Positions 26,103 to 34,575 of a stretch of 64,000 nt of DNA are shown in pieces. Position numbers and translations under genes: made by a program. The DNA comes from Candidatus Villigracilis propinquus. Lineage in GTDB: Bacteria > Chloroflexota > Anaerolineae > Anaerolineales > Villigracilaceae. The stretch spans positions 97,565 to 161,564 of the forward strand of contig JADKDM010000033.1 of NCBI GenBank assembly GCA_016714565.1, read 5' to 3'. How positions within the stretch are numbered: position 1 is the first letter of the stretch; each line of letters opens with the position of its first letter. The notes beneath the pieces were generated by a model. That model saw only the letters and a program-made list of their open reading frames with translations, was not told the origin of the DNA and searched no databases.

Positions 26103-26930
26103 ATGAAAAGATTGATCTGGCCGATTTGTTTGGCTGTCATCCTCGCGGCGTGCGGCGGAAGCCCAACTCCTGCCGCCTCTTCCACCATGACCGCAACTCC
26201 AGTGATTGTTGAGGTCGTAGACCCGAATATCGTCATTGCTTCTGCGAAGGTTCTTCCTGTTCAGGTTTCTGAGTTGGGATTCACCACCTCGGCAACCATC
26301 AAAGAAATTTCTGTGAGTGAAGGTGAGTTGGTTCAGGCGGGGCAGCCGCTCGTTGTTTTGGATACACCTGAACTGGAATTTGCAGTCGTTGCGGCGGAGC
26401 AGGCGTATGCCTCCAAGAGCCTCGCCGCTGAATTGCAAAAAGCGGATAAGGTGAAGTATGTTGATCCAGACTCAGGCAAGGTAAGCTGGTACAACCTTCC
26501 GAGGGAAGTGTATCTGAAGGCGCTCTCCAGAGCCGACCAATCGAAGGCTGCCTGGGATTCTGCTGCCGCCAGCCTTGCTCAAAGTACCTTGCTCGCACCA
26601 TACGATGGGATGGTGGTTGAAATTCAAGTCATCCCCGGTGAAACCGTGCAGCCCGGTCAGACGGTGCTCACCCTTGTGGATTTGGGTGACTTGCAAATCA
26701 AGACCACTGACCTGAGCGAGCGTGACATTCCCCGTGTGAAGTTCGGTCAAAGCGTGGATGTCTATATCGAAGCCCTGGATGTCACCATAGAAGGCAAAGT
26801 GGTCCGCATTTCGCCCATTTCTGAAACGGTTGGCGGAGATGTCGTTTATCCTGTCACCATCGAATTGAGCGAACAACCCGAAGGTTTACTCTGGGGCATG
26901 ACGGCGGAAGTGCAGATAGTGGTTAAGTAA
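26103..26930 (+). CDS. second lipoprotein membrane-fusion adaptor
   Basis: This 275-residue lipoprotein has signal peptide MKRLIWPICLAVILAAC with lipobox LAAC and a Pro/Ser/Thr linker. The lipoyl halves are IKEISVSEGELVQAGQPLVVLD and TLLAPYDGMVVEIQVIPGETV. The tail, PEGLLWGMTAEVQIVVK, matches the preceding adaptor. Two adaptors, two ATPases and three permease genes fit two exporters or one mixed complex. GAGGAG lies six bases before ATG 26103. The operon ends here at a strong terminator. Confidence 0.88.
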   Translation: MKRLIWPICLAVILAACGGSPTPAASSTMTATPVIVEVVDPNIVIASAKVLPVQVSELGFTTSATIKEISVSEGELVQAGQPLVVLDTPELEFAVVAAEQAYASKSLAAELQKADKVKYVDPDSGKVSWYNLPREVYLKALSRADQSKAAWDSAAASLAQSTLLAPYDGMVVEIQVIPGETVQPGQTVLTLVDLGDLQIKTTDLSERDIPRVKFGQSVDVYIEALDVTIEGKVVRISPISETVGGDVVYPVTIELSEQPEGLLWGMTAEVQIVVK

Positions 26931-26933
26931 AAA

Positions 26934-26973
26934 AGTACACAAGTATATAAGTTGACAAGGACACAAGTAGACA
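26934..26973 (+). repeat. five tandem degenerate octamers
   Basis: The octamers are AGTACACA, AGTATATA, AGTTGACA, AGGACACA and AGTAGACA in perfect 8-base register, directly after the adaptor gene. The last unit forms the start of the terminator stem. I recall similar AGTAGACA-type strings between genes in related genomes, but I cannot confirm that here. Confidence 0.75.
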
Positions 26974-27001
26974 GGTGAATGAGTCACCTGTCTACTTTTT
27001 T
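26966..27001 (+). terminator. strong intrinsic terminator of the PadR operon
   Basis: AGTAGACAGGTGA and its complement form a perfect 13-bp stem around the loop ATGAG, followed by six T. It ends the run of genes 17243-26930. Confidence 0.9.
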
Positions 27002-27021
27002 ACCTCTCTACGATTTGCCCG

Positions 27022-27051
27022 TTTACGTGCCTACAGTTTTCCCTGTATACT
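27022..27051 (+). promoter_or_regulatory. promoter of the GH4 gene
   Basis: TTTACG at 27022-27027 and TATACT at 27046-27051 are spaced by 18 bases. AAGGAG and the ATG at 27073 follow at fitting distances. Confidence 0.6.
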
Positions 27052-27072
27052 TTCTCCATAAAGGAGACTCAC

Positions 27073-28458
27073 ATGACTACCATTACAGTTATTGGCGCAG
27101 GCAGTGCCTCGTTTGGAGAAAATACTCTTTCTGCTTTGCTTCGTTCTAAAAAACTTACTGGCTCTACTCTTCGGCTTGTAGATCGCAACGCGCAAAGCCT
27201 TGATATTGTCCACCGGCTTGCAAATCGTTTGAACTCGGCATGGAATTCAAAGTTCACCATCACCGCACACACTCATCACAAAGATGCGCTCGAAGGTACG
27301 AATTTTGTTGTCTCAGCCATTGAAGTTGGTCCGCGCGAAGAATTGTGGAAATCTGACTTTGAGATCCCCATTAAGTACGGCGTGCGCCAGCCGTATGCAG
27401 AGAATGGCGGCCCTGGTGGCTTTATCCATGCAGCGCGCAATGTGATGCCCGTCCTGGAAATTGTCCGCGACATGGAGCAGGCTTGTCCCGAAGCGTGGTT
27501 TATCAATTTCACAAATCCCATGGTTCGCATTTGCGATCTGGTCAACCGTCACAGCAGGATAAAGGCTGTTGGGCTTTGTCATCAAATTTATATCGGCTAT
27601 GGCATGGTGGGCATCGCACTTGCCAACGACCTCGGCATTCAAGTCCCTAACGGTATCGAAGGCATGCACGCAGATGTGATGCAGCACCCGCTTCAACACA
27701 TGGTCATGGATCAAACCGTCCCGTTGGTGGATATCCGCGCCGCGGGCACGAATCACTTTTCATGGATCCTTTCCATTCACGATAAAAGAACGGGCGAGGA
27801 TCTGTATCCGCTTTTCCGAAAACGATTCTTTGAGCTGGATGAAAAATTTGAACCGCTCACGCGCCGCGTCTTTCGGGACTTTGGCCTGTTCCCGGTTCCC
27901 GGAGATACTCATCTCTGTGAATATCTCCCGTGGATGAGCGACCCCGTCACCAAGCCGTGGGATAAGTTCAACATCCGCCTGTATGACTGGGAATTGATGG
28001 CTGGCCTGCGAGATTTCAGTCTCGACAGACTAAATGAAATGGCAAACGGCTCTCTCGCCATTGATAGCCTCTTGGATACTGATTCCGAAGGCGCGTTGGA
28101 GATGATCGAAAATATCTCGTTTGCGGGCAATCATTACCATCTTGCTGCAAACCTTCCCAATGTAGGGCAGATCGCAAACCTGCCGCTTGGCGCCACGGTG
28201 GAGACGCCGGTTCACGTCAGTGGGGCGGGGATTCATCCCGTGCATGTTGGGTCATTGCCCGAACCGGTTGCGGAGCTATGCCGCCGCGAATTAATGGTCG
28301 CACAGCTTTCAGTCGATGCGGCTGTTGAAGGTAGTTACGAAAAAGCGTTGCAATGCCTGCTGCTTGACCCCATTGTCGGTGATATGGATACCGCAAGAAA
28401 TATTCTGGATGATTACTTGAAGACAAACAGACAGCATGTGTCGCAGTTTTTCAAATAA
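27073..28458 (+). CDS. GH4-family glycosidase (alpha-galactosidase/glucosidase type)
   Basis: This 461-residue enzyme of glycoside hydrolase family 4 uses NAD+ and a divalent metal to cleave glycosides by redox-assisted elimination. It has the N-terminal NAD loop VIGAGSASFG, the substrate region NFTNPMVRICDLV, and the metal ligands Cys in VGLCHQIY and His in GTNHFSWIL. These residues fit the family, probably the alpha-galactosidase or alpha-glucosidase branch (MelA/AglA), which lacks phosphate specificity. AAAGGAGAC precedes the start. Galactokinase lies 1.5 kb away, which fits a role in galactoside use, though the genes are not in one operon. Confidence 0.88.
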   Translation: MTTITVIGAGSASFGENTLSALLRSKKLTGSTLRLVDRNAQSLDIVHRLANRLNSAWNSKFTITAHTHHKDALEGTNFVVSAIEVGPREELWKSDFEIPIKYGVRQPYAENGGPGGFIHAARNVMPVLEIVRDMEQACPEAWFINFTNPMVRICDLVNRHSRIKAVGLCHQIYIGYGMVGIALANDLGIQVPNGIEGMHADVMQHPLQHMVMDQTVPLVDIRAAGTNHFSWILSIHDKRTGEDLYPLFRKRFFELDEKFEPLTRRVFRDFGLFPVPGDTHLCEYLPWMSDPVTKPWDKFNIRLYDWELMAGLRDFSLDRLNEMANGSLAIDSLLDTDSEGALEMIENISFAGNHYHLAANLPNVGQIANLPLGATVETPVHVSGAGIHPVHVGSLPEPVAELCRRELMVAQLSVDAAVEGSYEKALQCLLLDPIVGDMDTARNILDDYLKTNRQHVSQFFK

Positions 28459-28494
28459 TATCTCTGTGTAACGATTATTCAATTTCTGTGTTTA

Positions 28495-28524
28495 TAAACG
28501 ACGGGCATCTGTGCCCGTCGTTTA
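28495..28524 (+). terminator. hairpin terminator after the GH4 gene
   Basis: TAAACGACGGGCA and its complement form a perfect 13-bp stem around a TCTG-type loop, ending in TTTATTCTT. Confidence 0.8.
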
Positions 28525-28788
28525 TTCTTAAAAACGTTAAAGACCTTAAAGACGTTAAATAAATTTTCGAGAGTAGTATCGATTCGATTGAATAACGCTT
28601 ATAATATTTTAAGATAAATGTATGTTCAAAAACCTTTACATATATCAATAGTTGCATACAATAAACATACAACAATGTTTATTATTCATTGTTGTATGTT
28701 GAATAAAAAATAATTTTACAAAATATGATTCTTTAAAATCGAATCATTAATTCGAAAGTAAAAAAGGAAAGACAACAAAGGAACAATC
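28525..28788. other. AT-rich intergenic region with a 14-bp hairpin
   Basis: This stretch before the ATP-grasp gene has no ORF I can support and is markedly more AT-rich than its neighbours. It holds a perfect inverted repeat with arms 28664-28677 and 28687-28700 (AACATACAACAATG and its complement, 9-base loop). The region probably contains the promoter of the ATP-grasp gene, and the dyad may be a regulator site. No convincing hexamer pair stands out. Confidence 0.5.
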
Positions 28789-29811
28789 ATGTACATTTGC
28801 GTATTAACAAGCACGCCAGACGATGATGATATCCCTTACGATCCTTCACCTTACATGAAGGGGTATCGTTGGAAGCAGCATCTGGTGCAGCCAACGGATG
28901 TGGAAAAACAGATCAAGGATTTGCTCGATGAAGGCGTGGATGCATTTGTCAATTTGTGTGACGGCACTCCCGACGATGCGTTGTCCGGCATTGCGCTGGT
29001 TCACGCGCTTGAAAAATATAACGCTGCTTTTACGGGCGCTGATTCAAAATTCTTTGACCCAACACGTGATGAAATGAAGAATGCAGCGCGCCGCGTTTCA
29101 GTCCCCACGCCGAATTGGGTTTTTGTCAATCGCGCAGAGGATGCTGAAAAGGTTGCGAAGCGTTTGAAGTTCCCCATGCTCGTCAAGCCGCCGCATGGAT
29201 ATGCCAGCGTTGGTATCCGCCGTAAGTCACGCGTTGAAAATGTTGAAGAACTCCGCGAACAAATTACGGTGGAAGTTGAAGAATTTGGCCGCGCGCTCAT
29301 CGAGGAGTTTATCGAAGGCCGCGAGTTCACCTGTTTGATCGCCGAAAACCCCGATGATGTGACCAAGCCCATTACCGTCAGACCCGTTGAGTTCATCTTC
29401 CCAAATGGTGAATCCTTCAAACACTATGATATGAAATGGGTTGAATATGAGAAGATGTCTGTGGCTGTGGTTACTGACCCGAAGATCGAGAAAAGCCTTC
29501 GCGAACAGACCCTGCGCGTGTTCAACGAACTGGGCGGCAATGGATATGCCCGCTGCGATTACCGCATGGATGCAGACGGCGTGATCCACATGTTGGAGAT
29601 CAACCCTAATTGCGGTATTTTCTACCCGCCGCATGAACCGGGCTCCGCTGATTACTCGCTTATGAATGATAAGCACATTGATCACACCAAGTTTATGAAG
29701 TTGATCATCCGCTCTGGTCAGCGTCGCCAGACGCGCATGGCTGCTGAAAAGATCATCAAGCGCCAGCGCCGCAAGCGCGTGCTCGAAGTCGAGCAGATGG
29801 CTTACACCTAA
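28789..29811 (+). CDS. ATP-grasp ligase related to D-Ala-D-Ala ligase
   Basis: This 340-residue protein has the ATP-grasp fold. The N-terminal domain ends near FVNLCDGTPDDALSGI, the ATP-lid region includes FPMLVKPPHGYASVGIRRKSRV and LIEEFIEGREFTCLI, and the Mg site is VIHMLEINPNCGIFYPP, with Glu and Asn in place. It is distant from the true Ddl at 47677 and lacks the EKPSARGSS-like serine motif. Related proteins join amino acids or peptides of unknown type. AAAGGAACA precedes the start. The basic C-terminal helix (KIIKRQRRKR) is unusual. It stands alone between two terminators. Confidence 0.7.
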   Translation: MYICVLTSTPDDDDIPYDPSPYMKGYRWKQHLVQPTDVEKQIKDLLDEGVDAFVNLCDGTPDDALSGIALVHALEKYNAAFTGADSKFFDPTRDEMKNAARRVSVPTPNWVFVNRAEDAEKVAKRLKFPMLVKPPHGYASVGIRRKSRVENVEELREQITVEVEEFGRALIEEFIEGREFTCLIAENPDDVTKPITVRPVEFIFPNGESFKHYDMKWVEYEKMSVAVVTDPKIEKSLREQTLRVFNELGGNGYARCDYRMDADGVIHMLEINPNCGIFYPPHEPGSADYSLMNDKHIDHTKFMKLIIRSGQRRQTRMAAEKIIKRQRRKRVLEVEQMAYT

Positions 29812-29814
29812 ACG

Positions 29815-29847
29815 AAAACGGGACACAGAAATGTGTCCCGTTTTTTT
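29815..29847 (+). terminator. intrinsic terminator between ATP-grasp and galK
   Basis: AAAACGGGACACA and its complement form a 13-bp stem with a four-base loop, followed by seven T. It ends the ATP-grasp gene and lies just past the convergent galactokinase stop. Confidence 0.9.
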
Positions 29848-29908
29848 ATTCGACCGGAGTACGGAAATTCTACTTCCGTATCGAGGCAATGGAGTTCTTT
29901 CAAGAAGC

Positions 29909-31048
29909 CTATTCCTGAATAAGGCTTGCTCCCTCACTTGCCTTGCAGACATAAACCGCCGCTTCCATATTTGACTTTTGCTTGTATGCTGAGGAAACGG
30001 CAGTTACAAACTCTGCGGCATTTTCCTCTTTGACCAAAGCCACAGCACAGCCGCCGAAACCTGCACCCGTCATGCGCGCGCCGTAACAACTGACCTGTTC
30101 CCGCGCGCAATCGACCATGATGTTCAGTGCGTCATTCGTTACTTCAAAATCATCGCGCAGACTGTCGTGGCTGGCGTTGAATAATTCCCCAAGCCTTTTT
30201 ATGTTTCCAGCTTTCATTACTTCCACGGCTTCCAACACCCGCGCATTCTCAGTGACGATATGTTTGGCGCGTTTTGCCGCTAGTTCATTCAGTCCATTTT
30301 TTGAGCTTTTGTTGAATTCTTCCACGCTTACATCGCGCAAGGCTTTTACTCCAAACCAGCGCGCCGCTTCTTCACATTGACTGCGCCTTTCGTTGTAAGC
30401 TGAGCCTACCAAGCCGCGCCGCGTGGACGTATCGAGGATCACAATGGAAACTCCCTTTGGCAGGGGCGCGTGCTGAATTTCCAGCGAACGGCAATCCAAA
30501 AAGAGAGCATGGCCTTCCTTGCAGGCTGCGCTTGCCATTTGATCCATGATGCCGCAGTTGACGCCTACCCATTCGTTCTCGGCTTTTTGCGAGATTTTCG
30601 CCATCTTGGGGGCATCCCACTCAAAGCCAGAGACTGCAGCGAAGGCGCGGGCTACAGCCAATTCCACGGCCGCAGAGGAGGATAAGCCTGCCCCGCGCGG
30701 GACATCACCTGTCATGACCGCGTCAAAGCCGCGAAGTTCGTAGCCGGACTTCATCAATTCATAAGCGATGCTTTTGGGGTACTCGATCCAGTCACTGCCT
30801 TTCGTGAGGGAATGCAGTTCGAAAGCCGAATCAGCTTCCAGGTCCAGAGAAAAGAGGCGCACGGTTCCATCATCCCGCGGACGGAGCGCAATCCAGACGG
30901 CGCGGTCAATGGCCATGGGCAGGACAAATCCATCGTTATAATCGGTGTGTTCCCCGATCAAATTGACCCGCCCCGGCGCGCGGACGATGATTTCTGATTC
31001 GGAGTTAAAATGAGTGGCGAAAGATTGCTTTAGTTGTTGAGTGTTCAT
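29909..31048 (-). CDS. galK: galactokinase
   Basis: This 379-residue GHMP kinase phosphorylates galactose at O-1. It has the galactokinase signature PGRVNLIGEHTDYNDGFVLP, the GHMP ATP loop PRGAGLSSSAAVELA, and the C-terminal MTGAGFGGCAVALV. I chose ATG 31048 because residues before it match nothing and come from an upstream TTG. No galT or galE is in the window. The start is only 29 bases from the start of the divergent gene at 31078, so their promoters must overlap the coding ends. Confidence 0.93.
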   Translation of the reverse strand: MNTQQLKQSFATHFNSESEIIVRAPGRVNLIGEHTDYNDGFVLPMAIDRAVWIALRPRDDGTVRLFSLDLEADSAFELHSLTKGSDWIEYPKSIAYELMKSGYELRGFDAVMTGDVPRGAGLSSSAAVELAVARAFAAVSGFEWDAPKMAKISQKAENEWVGVNCGIMDQMASAACKEGHALFLDCRSLEIQHAPLPKGVSIVILDTSTRRGLVGSAYNERRSQCEEAARWFGVKALRDVSVEEFNKSSKNGLNELAAKRAKHIVTENARVLEAVEVMKAGNIKRLGELFNASHDSLRDDFEVTNDALNIMVDCAREQVSCYGARMTGAGFGGCAVALVKEENAAEFVTAVSSAYKQKSNMEAAVYVCKASEGASLIQE

Positions 31049-31077
31049 AACCGCGGTTATACCATAGCAGAGGCAAC

Positions 31078-32637
31078 ATGGACGAACTGGAATTGCTTGC
31101 AAAATATGAGCCGGTCTTGCGCTTTGCAAAAAGCGAACGGTTTTTTCCGATGCGTGTTGAGCCGTACCTGGAAATGTGTAAAATTTTTCCCAGCGGGCCT
31201 GCGGCGGCGGTGGAAACGATTTCCCATTTTAATGAGGCGCTCGTGGATCATATGGGAGAATTGCAAAGCGAGCAGTTTTATTTGCGCTTTGTCAACGACC
31301 CGCTGCGTGATTTTGATGCATGGGTCTGGTGGGGAATTGGTTCTTCTTTAGGTGTGGCTGCTTCGTGGTGGTTTGGCGGGGTGGTGGGACTTGAGATTGC
31401 TCTGGTTGTTTCTTTGATTGCAGCGCTTGTGATTTTTATGATTGCATCTCCGATACGTTTGCGGATCATTCCTGCTGCGTTGGCGGCGCTTTTATTCATC
31501 GGTTTGGAAATCGCGCCGATCTGGTTTTTCCTTCATCCAAACCGCACGGTTGGAATTGCAGTGGAGTATCTGGTGCTGCTGCCGATCTATCTGCTGGTTT
31601 TGTTCTATCTGTCTGTTCGGACGATGAAGTTTATTTTGGATCGTATTATTCCTGAAGGCCCCGGCCTTGTAATGGATATGCTATCGCAGGCCACGGAAAG
31701 AATCGCGCAGGAGGCATATCTTCAGTACGCAAAGATTCTGGAAAAAAACGATCAACCTGTTTATTATGGCCGTGTAGTACGTGACGCGGATAAGGCGAAT
31801 AATCAGTGGACGGTTTTGCAATATCATTTTTTCTATGCGTTCAATGACTGGCGCCTTGCGGCGAATGGGATGAATCATCATGAGGGTGATTGGGAGATGA
31901 CCGCGGTTTACTTGAAAAATGATGTCCCGTATGCTGTTTTGTTCTCGCAGCATGGCGCGGGAAATATTGAGAAATGGGAAACAACGAATAAGGCGCTGGA
32001 TAAATTGGGAAATGAAACAACACATCCCGTTGTGTATGTTGCCCTCGGTTCCCATGCCAATTACAGCCAGCCGGAGGTGATCCGCTCGCCGAGCATGTAT
32101 AAGCCGGGACGTTTGCAGCGCATTCTGTTCAAGTTCGATGGCTGGATCCATTATATATTTATGATCATCAACCCAAGCCAGAAGGCGAGACAGATGGCGT
32201 TGAAGGAATTGCAGGCCAAGCGCACGAACTTCCTTGCAGAGGATGCGTTCATTTATATGCGTGATGAAGTTGACCATTATGTAGTGAGTTTGCCGATGGA
32301 GATCGCTTCGGGAGATGGCTTCCGCCTTGGAATACAGGGAGATAACTTAAAGGAAGGCGTTGTTAAATCAAGTAGTTACCTGAAGCGCATCATGTCTGAC
32401 CGTAAGACGACCCGTCCAAAGGTGAAGGAGTGGAGCCGCGTGCTCTTGAATCCTGAACCGGAATGGGTACAATATAAAGGATTATGGGGTGTCAAAAGTT
32501 TTTTGAAGGAAGAGTCTGGTCCACCCGGCCCGAAATGGGACAGGCCAAAGAAGAACGAATCTGGTGTGCAGGAAAGAAAACGCTGGGGCAGGCCGTTGGA
32601 TTGGCTTAGAGAACTTGAACAAAATAACCATCAATGA
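31078..32637 (+). CDS. Vps62-like domain membrane protein
   Basis: This 519-residue protein has a soluble N-terminus, about four hydrophobic segments (roughly 85-185), and then a domain resembling Vps62/DUF946. That domain has LQYHFFYAFNDWR, the acidic MNHHEGDWEMTAVYL, VLFSQHGAG and HPVVYVALGSHANYSQP. These HEGDWE and GSHA motifs are the core of the family, whose biochemical role is unknown. AGAGG lies four bases before the ATG. The C-terminal 60 residues are Pro/Lys/Trp-rich. It starts 29 bases from galK on the other strand and is followed after 20 bases by a likely operon partner. Confidence 0.7.
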   Translation: MDELELLAKYEPVLRFAKSERFFPMRVEPYLEMCKIFPSGPAAAVETISHFNEALVDHMGELQSEQFYLRFVNDPLRDFDAWVWWGIGSSLGVAASWWFGGVVGLEIALVVSLIAALVIFMIASPIRLRIIPAALAALLFIGLEIAPIWFFLHPNRTVGIAVEYLVLLPIYLLVLFYLSVRTMKFILDRIIPEGPGLVMDMLSQATERIAQEAYLQYAKILEKNDQPVYYGRVVRDADKANNQWTVLQYHFFYAFNDWRLAANGMNHHEGDWEMTAVYLKNDVPYAVLFSQHGAGNIEKWETTNKALDKLGNETTHPVVYVALGSHANYSQPEVIRSPSMYKPGRLQRILFKFDGWIHYIFMIINPSQKARQMALKELQAKRTNFLAEDAFIYMRDEVDHYVVSLPMEIASGDGFRLGIQGDNLKEGVVKSSSYLKRIMSDRKTTRPKVKEWSRVLLNPEPEWVQYKGLWGVKSFLKEESGPPGPKWDRPKKNESGVQERKRWGRPLDWLRELEQNNHQ

Positions 32638-32657
32638 AATAACAAGGAGAATCTCGT

Positions 32658-33596
32658 ATGCCTATATCGCAAGCTCTTGAAGTTGTCATCGGTTTGATAT
32701 TTATTTATTATGTGCTCGGTTCCATTGTCTCGATGGTTACGCAATGGATCAATGAGTTTCTGGAAACACGCGGTAAAGCGTTGGAGCGTTATCTGGTCAA
32801 GATCGTCGGTGATAAAAAGATCGAAGACCTGGTGAGGCTCCCGCAATTGCAGTCCCTTCGCCCCATTCGTTACAAGAACTTTCTAAGTGTGTTTGGTTCT
32901 GTGACAGAGCCGAAACGGATTGAGAAGATCCCCGTTTCTGTGCTTGTGGATTCGTATTTTGACCTGATCGGTTTGACTTCAAGCAAGGATTTGAATCTGA
33001 TGCAGCTTGCTGAATTGGTGGATAAGCTGCCTGATTCAGAGGGCAAACAGGCATTCATTCAATGGATAAATCAGGGTGTGACAAGCATTGATGATCTGCG
33101 GAAACGCACCACGGCTTATTTCACCGGCATGATGGAACAGGCATCGGCTACGTTTCGTGCCAATGCACGCAGTTTTGTGATTATTCTCTCCATTGCTGTG
33201 ACCATCCTTTTTGGCACGGACAGTATTCAGCTTGCCAAAGCTTTATGGACCAACGCAGAATTACGAGCGCTTACAACTGCCAAAGCTCAAATGGTTGTGG
33301 AGCAGGAAGGCACGACTGCCACACTTGATGATTTGATCCAACAATTGGGTGATATCACCATCAGGATCGGCTGGTGGCAGACGGAACGTCCCGCTGCCGG
33401 TGCGGATGCGATGACGTGGGTTAGTTTTGTACTACTGAAAATTTTGGGCTTGAGCTTGACGGCTGCGGCCGTTTCGCAGGGATCATCCTTCTGGTATGAC
33501 CTCCTGAAGAAAATTACATCGCCCACGACTAGCAGTAGCAGCAGCAGGAGCAGCGGTGGGGAAAGCAGCAGCTCTTCAAGTAGTAGCAGCGGATAA
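32658..33596 (+). CDS. membrane protein with poly-Ser C-terminus
   Basis: This 312-residue protein begins with ALEVVIGLIFIYYVLGSIVSMVTQWINEFL, like a bacterial family of large membrane proteins that ends in a G-x-PFWFDLL-type motif, here VSQGSSFWYDLLKKI. Hydrophobic segments lie at about 5-27, 172-190 and 255-272. The last 28 residues are almost only Ser with a few Thr, Gly and Arg, encoded mostly by AGC/AGT codons. AAGGAGA precedes the start. With the Vps62-like protein it forms a two-gene unit closed by a terminator. I know no function for it. Confidence 0.65.
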   Translation: MPISQALEVVIGLIFIYYVLGSIVSMVTQWINEFLETRGKALERYLVKIVGDKKIEDLVRLPQLQSLRPIRYKNFLSVFGSVTEPKRIEKIPVSVLVDSYFDLIGLTSSKDLNLMQLAELVDKLPDSEGKQAFIQWINQGVTSIDDLRKRTTAYFTGMMEQASATFRANARSFVIILSIAVTILFGTDSIQLAKALWTNAELRALTTAKAQMVVEQEGTTATLDDLIQQLGDITIRIGWWQTERPAAGADAMTWVSFVLLKILGLSLTAAAVSQGSSFWYDLLKKITSPTTSSSSSRSSGGESSSSSSSSSG

Positions 33597-33604
33597 TCTT
33601 GTGT

Positions 33605-33643
33605 AAAAAAACTCCGAGTTCTCAAAGAACTCGGAGTTTTTTT
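33605..33643. terminator. bidirectional terminator
   Basis: AAAAACTCCGAGTTCT and its complement form a stem of about 17 bp with a 3-base loop. A-runs on the left and T-runs on the right let it end transcription from both the plus-strand gene at 32658 and the minus-strand methyltransferase. Confidence 0.9.
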
Positions 33644-34532
33644 ACTTGTTAGACCATCTTGCATAGACCGCCTGTGAAAGCAGCCGGTTTGCGCTTTTCT
33701 CGCGCGTCACCAATTCGCCGCTGTCAGTTTCGCCTTTGTATTTTTTCATCATCTCATCCACGGCTTGCGCCACATGGATGGCGGATGCGCGCACGGCGTA
33801 GACCGTGACGATCACGAAGAGGGGATTGTTGCTCAAACAGGCGCGGCACATATCCAACAAGTTGGGCAGGGATTTGTACACTTCCCAAATTTCACCTTTG
33901 GGGCCGCGCCCGAATTTCGGCGGGTCGAGAATGATGCCATCGTATTTCACGCCGCGCTTTTCTTCACGTTGAACGTATTTGATTGCATCTTCCACGACCC
34001 AGCGGATGGGCTTTTCTTTTAATCCAGAGAGTTCCTGATTTTCGCGCGCCCAACTAACGGACTTTTTGGATGCGTCCACGTGAGTGACGGATGCGCCAGC
34101 TGCTGCCGCCGCAAGAGAAGCCAATCCTGTGTAACCGAATAGGTTGAGGATGTTCGGTTGGCGACCTGCCTTTCGGACGGAATCAGCCATAAAGTCCCAG
34201 TGAGAGGCGACTTCAGGAAATACGCCGAGGTGGCGGCCTGGGGTCGTCATCGCCCAGAATTTTAAATCCCCATAATTCATCACCCATTTTTCATCAACTT
34301 TCTTTTTGAAGTCCCAATGACCGCCGCTTTCTTCGCCCGAGGGCTGAAACACAGCGTGGACATTGTTCCACTCTGAGGCAGGGAGCGCACGACTCCACAT
34401 GGCTTGCGATTCAGGACGCGAAAAAATATATTTACCAAAGCGTTCGAGCTTTTGGCCGTCGCCTGAATCAAGTAATTCGTAGTCTTGCCAGTTACTGGCT
34501 TCGAGAAGGGTGAAGGTGGGGGAGGTTTTCAT
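33642..34532 (-). CDS. class I SAM-dependent methyltransferase (RlmI/RlmK-like)
   Basis: This 296-residue methyltransferase has the SAM motif I NILNLFGYTGLASLAAAAAGA (about 128-148), motif II near VTHVDASKKSV and the catalytic loop LDPPKFGRGPKGE. These match the RlmI-type 23S rRNA cytosine methyltransferases. The N-terminal region is shorter than in RlmI and lacks a PUA domain, so the target RNA or protein is uncertain. It is transcribed away from the mraZ cluster. The start at ATG 34532 has GTTGACCC upstream and no clear ribosome-binding site. Confidence 0.82.
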   Translation of the reverse strand: MKTSPTFTLLEASNWQDYELLDSGDGQKLERFGKYIFSRPESQAMWSRALPASEWNNVHAVFQPSGEESGGHWDFKKKVDEKWVMNYGDLKFWAMTTPGRHLGVFPEVASHWDFMADSVRKAGRQPNILNLFGYTGLASLAAAAAGASVTHVDASKKSVSWARENQELSGLKEKPIRWVVEDAIKYVQREEKRGVKYDGIILDPPKFGRGPKGEIWEVYKSLPNLLDMCRACLSNNPLFVIVTVYAVRASAIHVAQAVDEMMKKYKGETDSGELVTREKSANRLLSQAVYARWSNK

Positions 34533-34575
34533 GGGTCAACAATGCCTTTGCAATATGAGAAAGCCTTTACACCAC

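Noticed and set aside
26934..27001. Possible CRISPR-like array
   Set aside because: The units are contiguous 8-base degenerate repeats with no spacers and lead into a terminator.
33513..33593. Poly-Ser tail as a sequencing artefact
   Set aside because: The codons vary between AGC, AGT, TCT and TCA with interspersed Gly and Arg, and the frame ends in a proper stop before a terminator.
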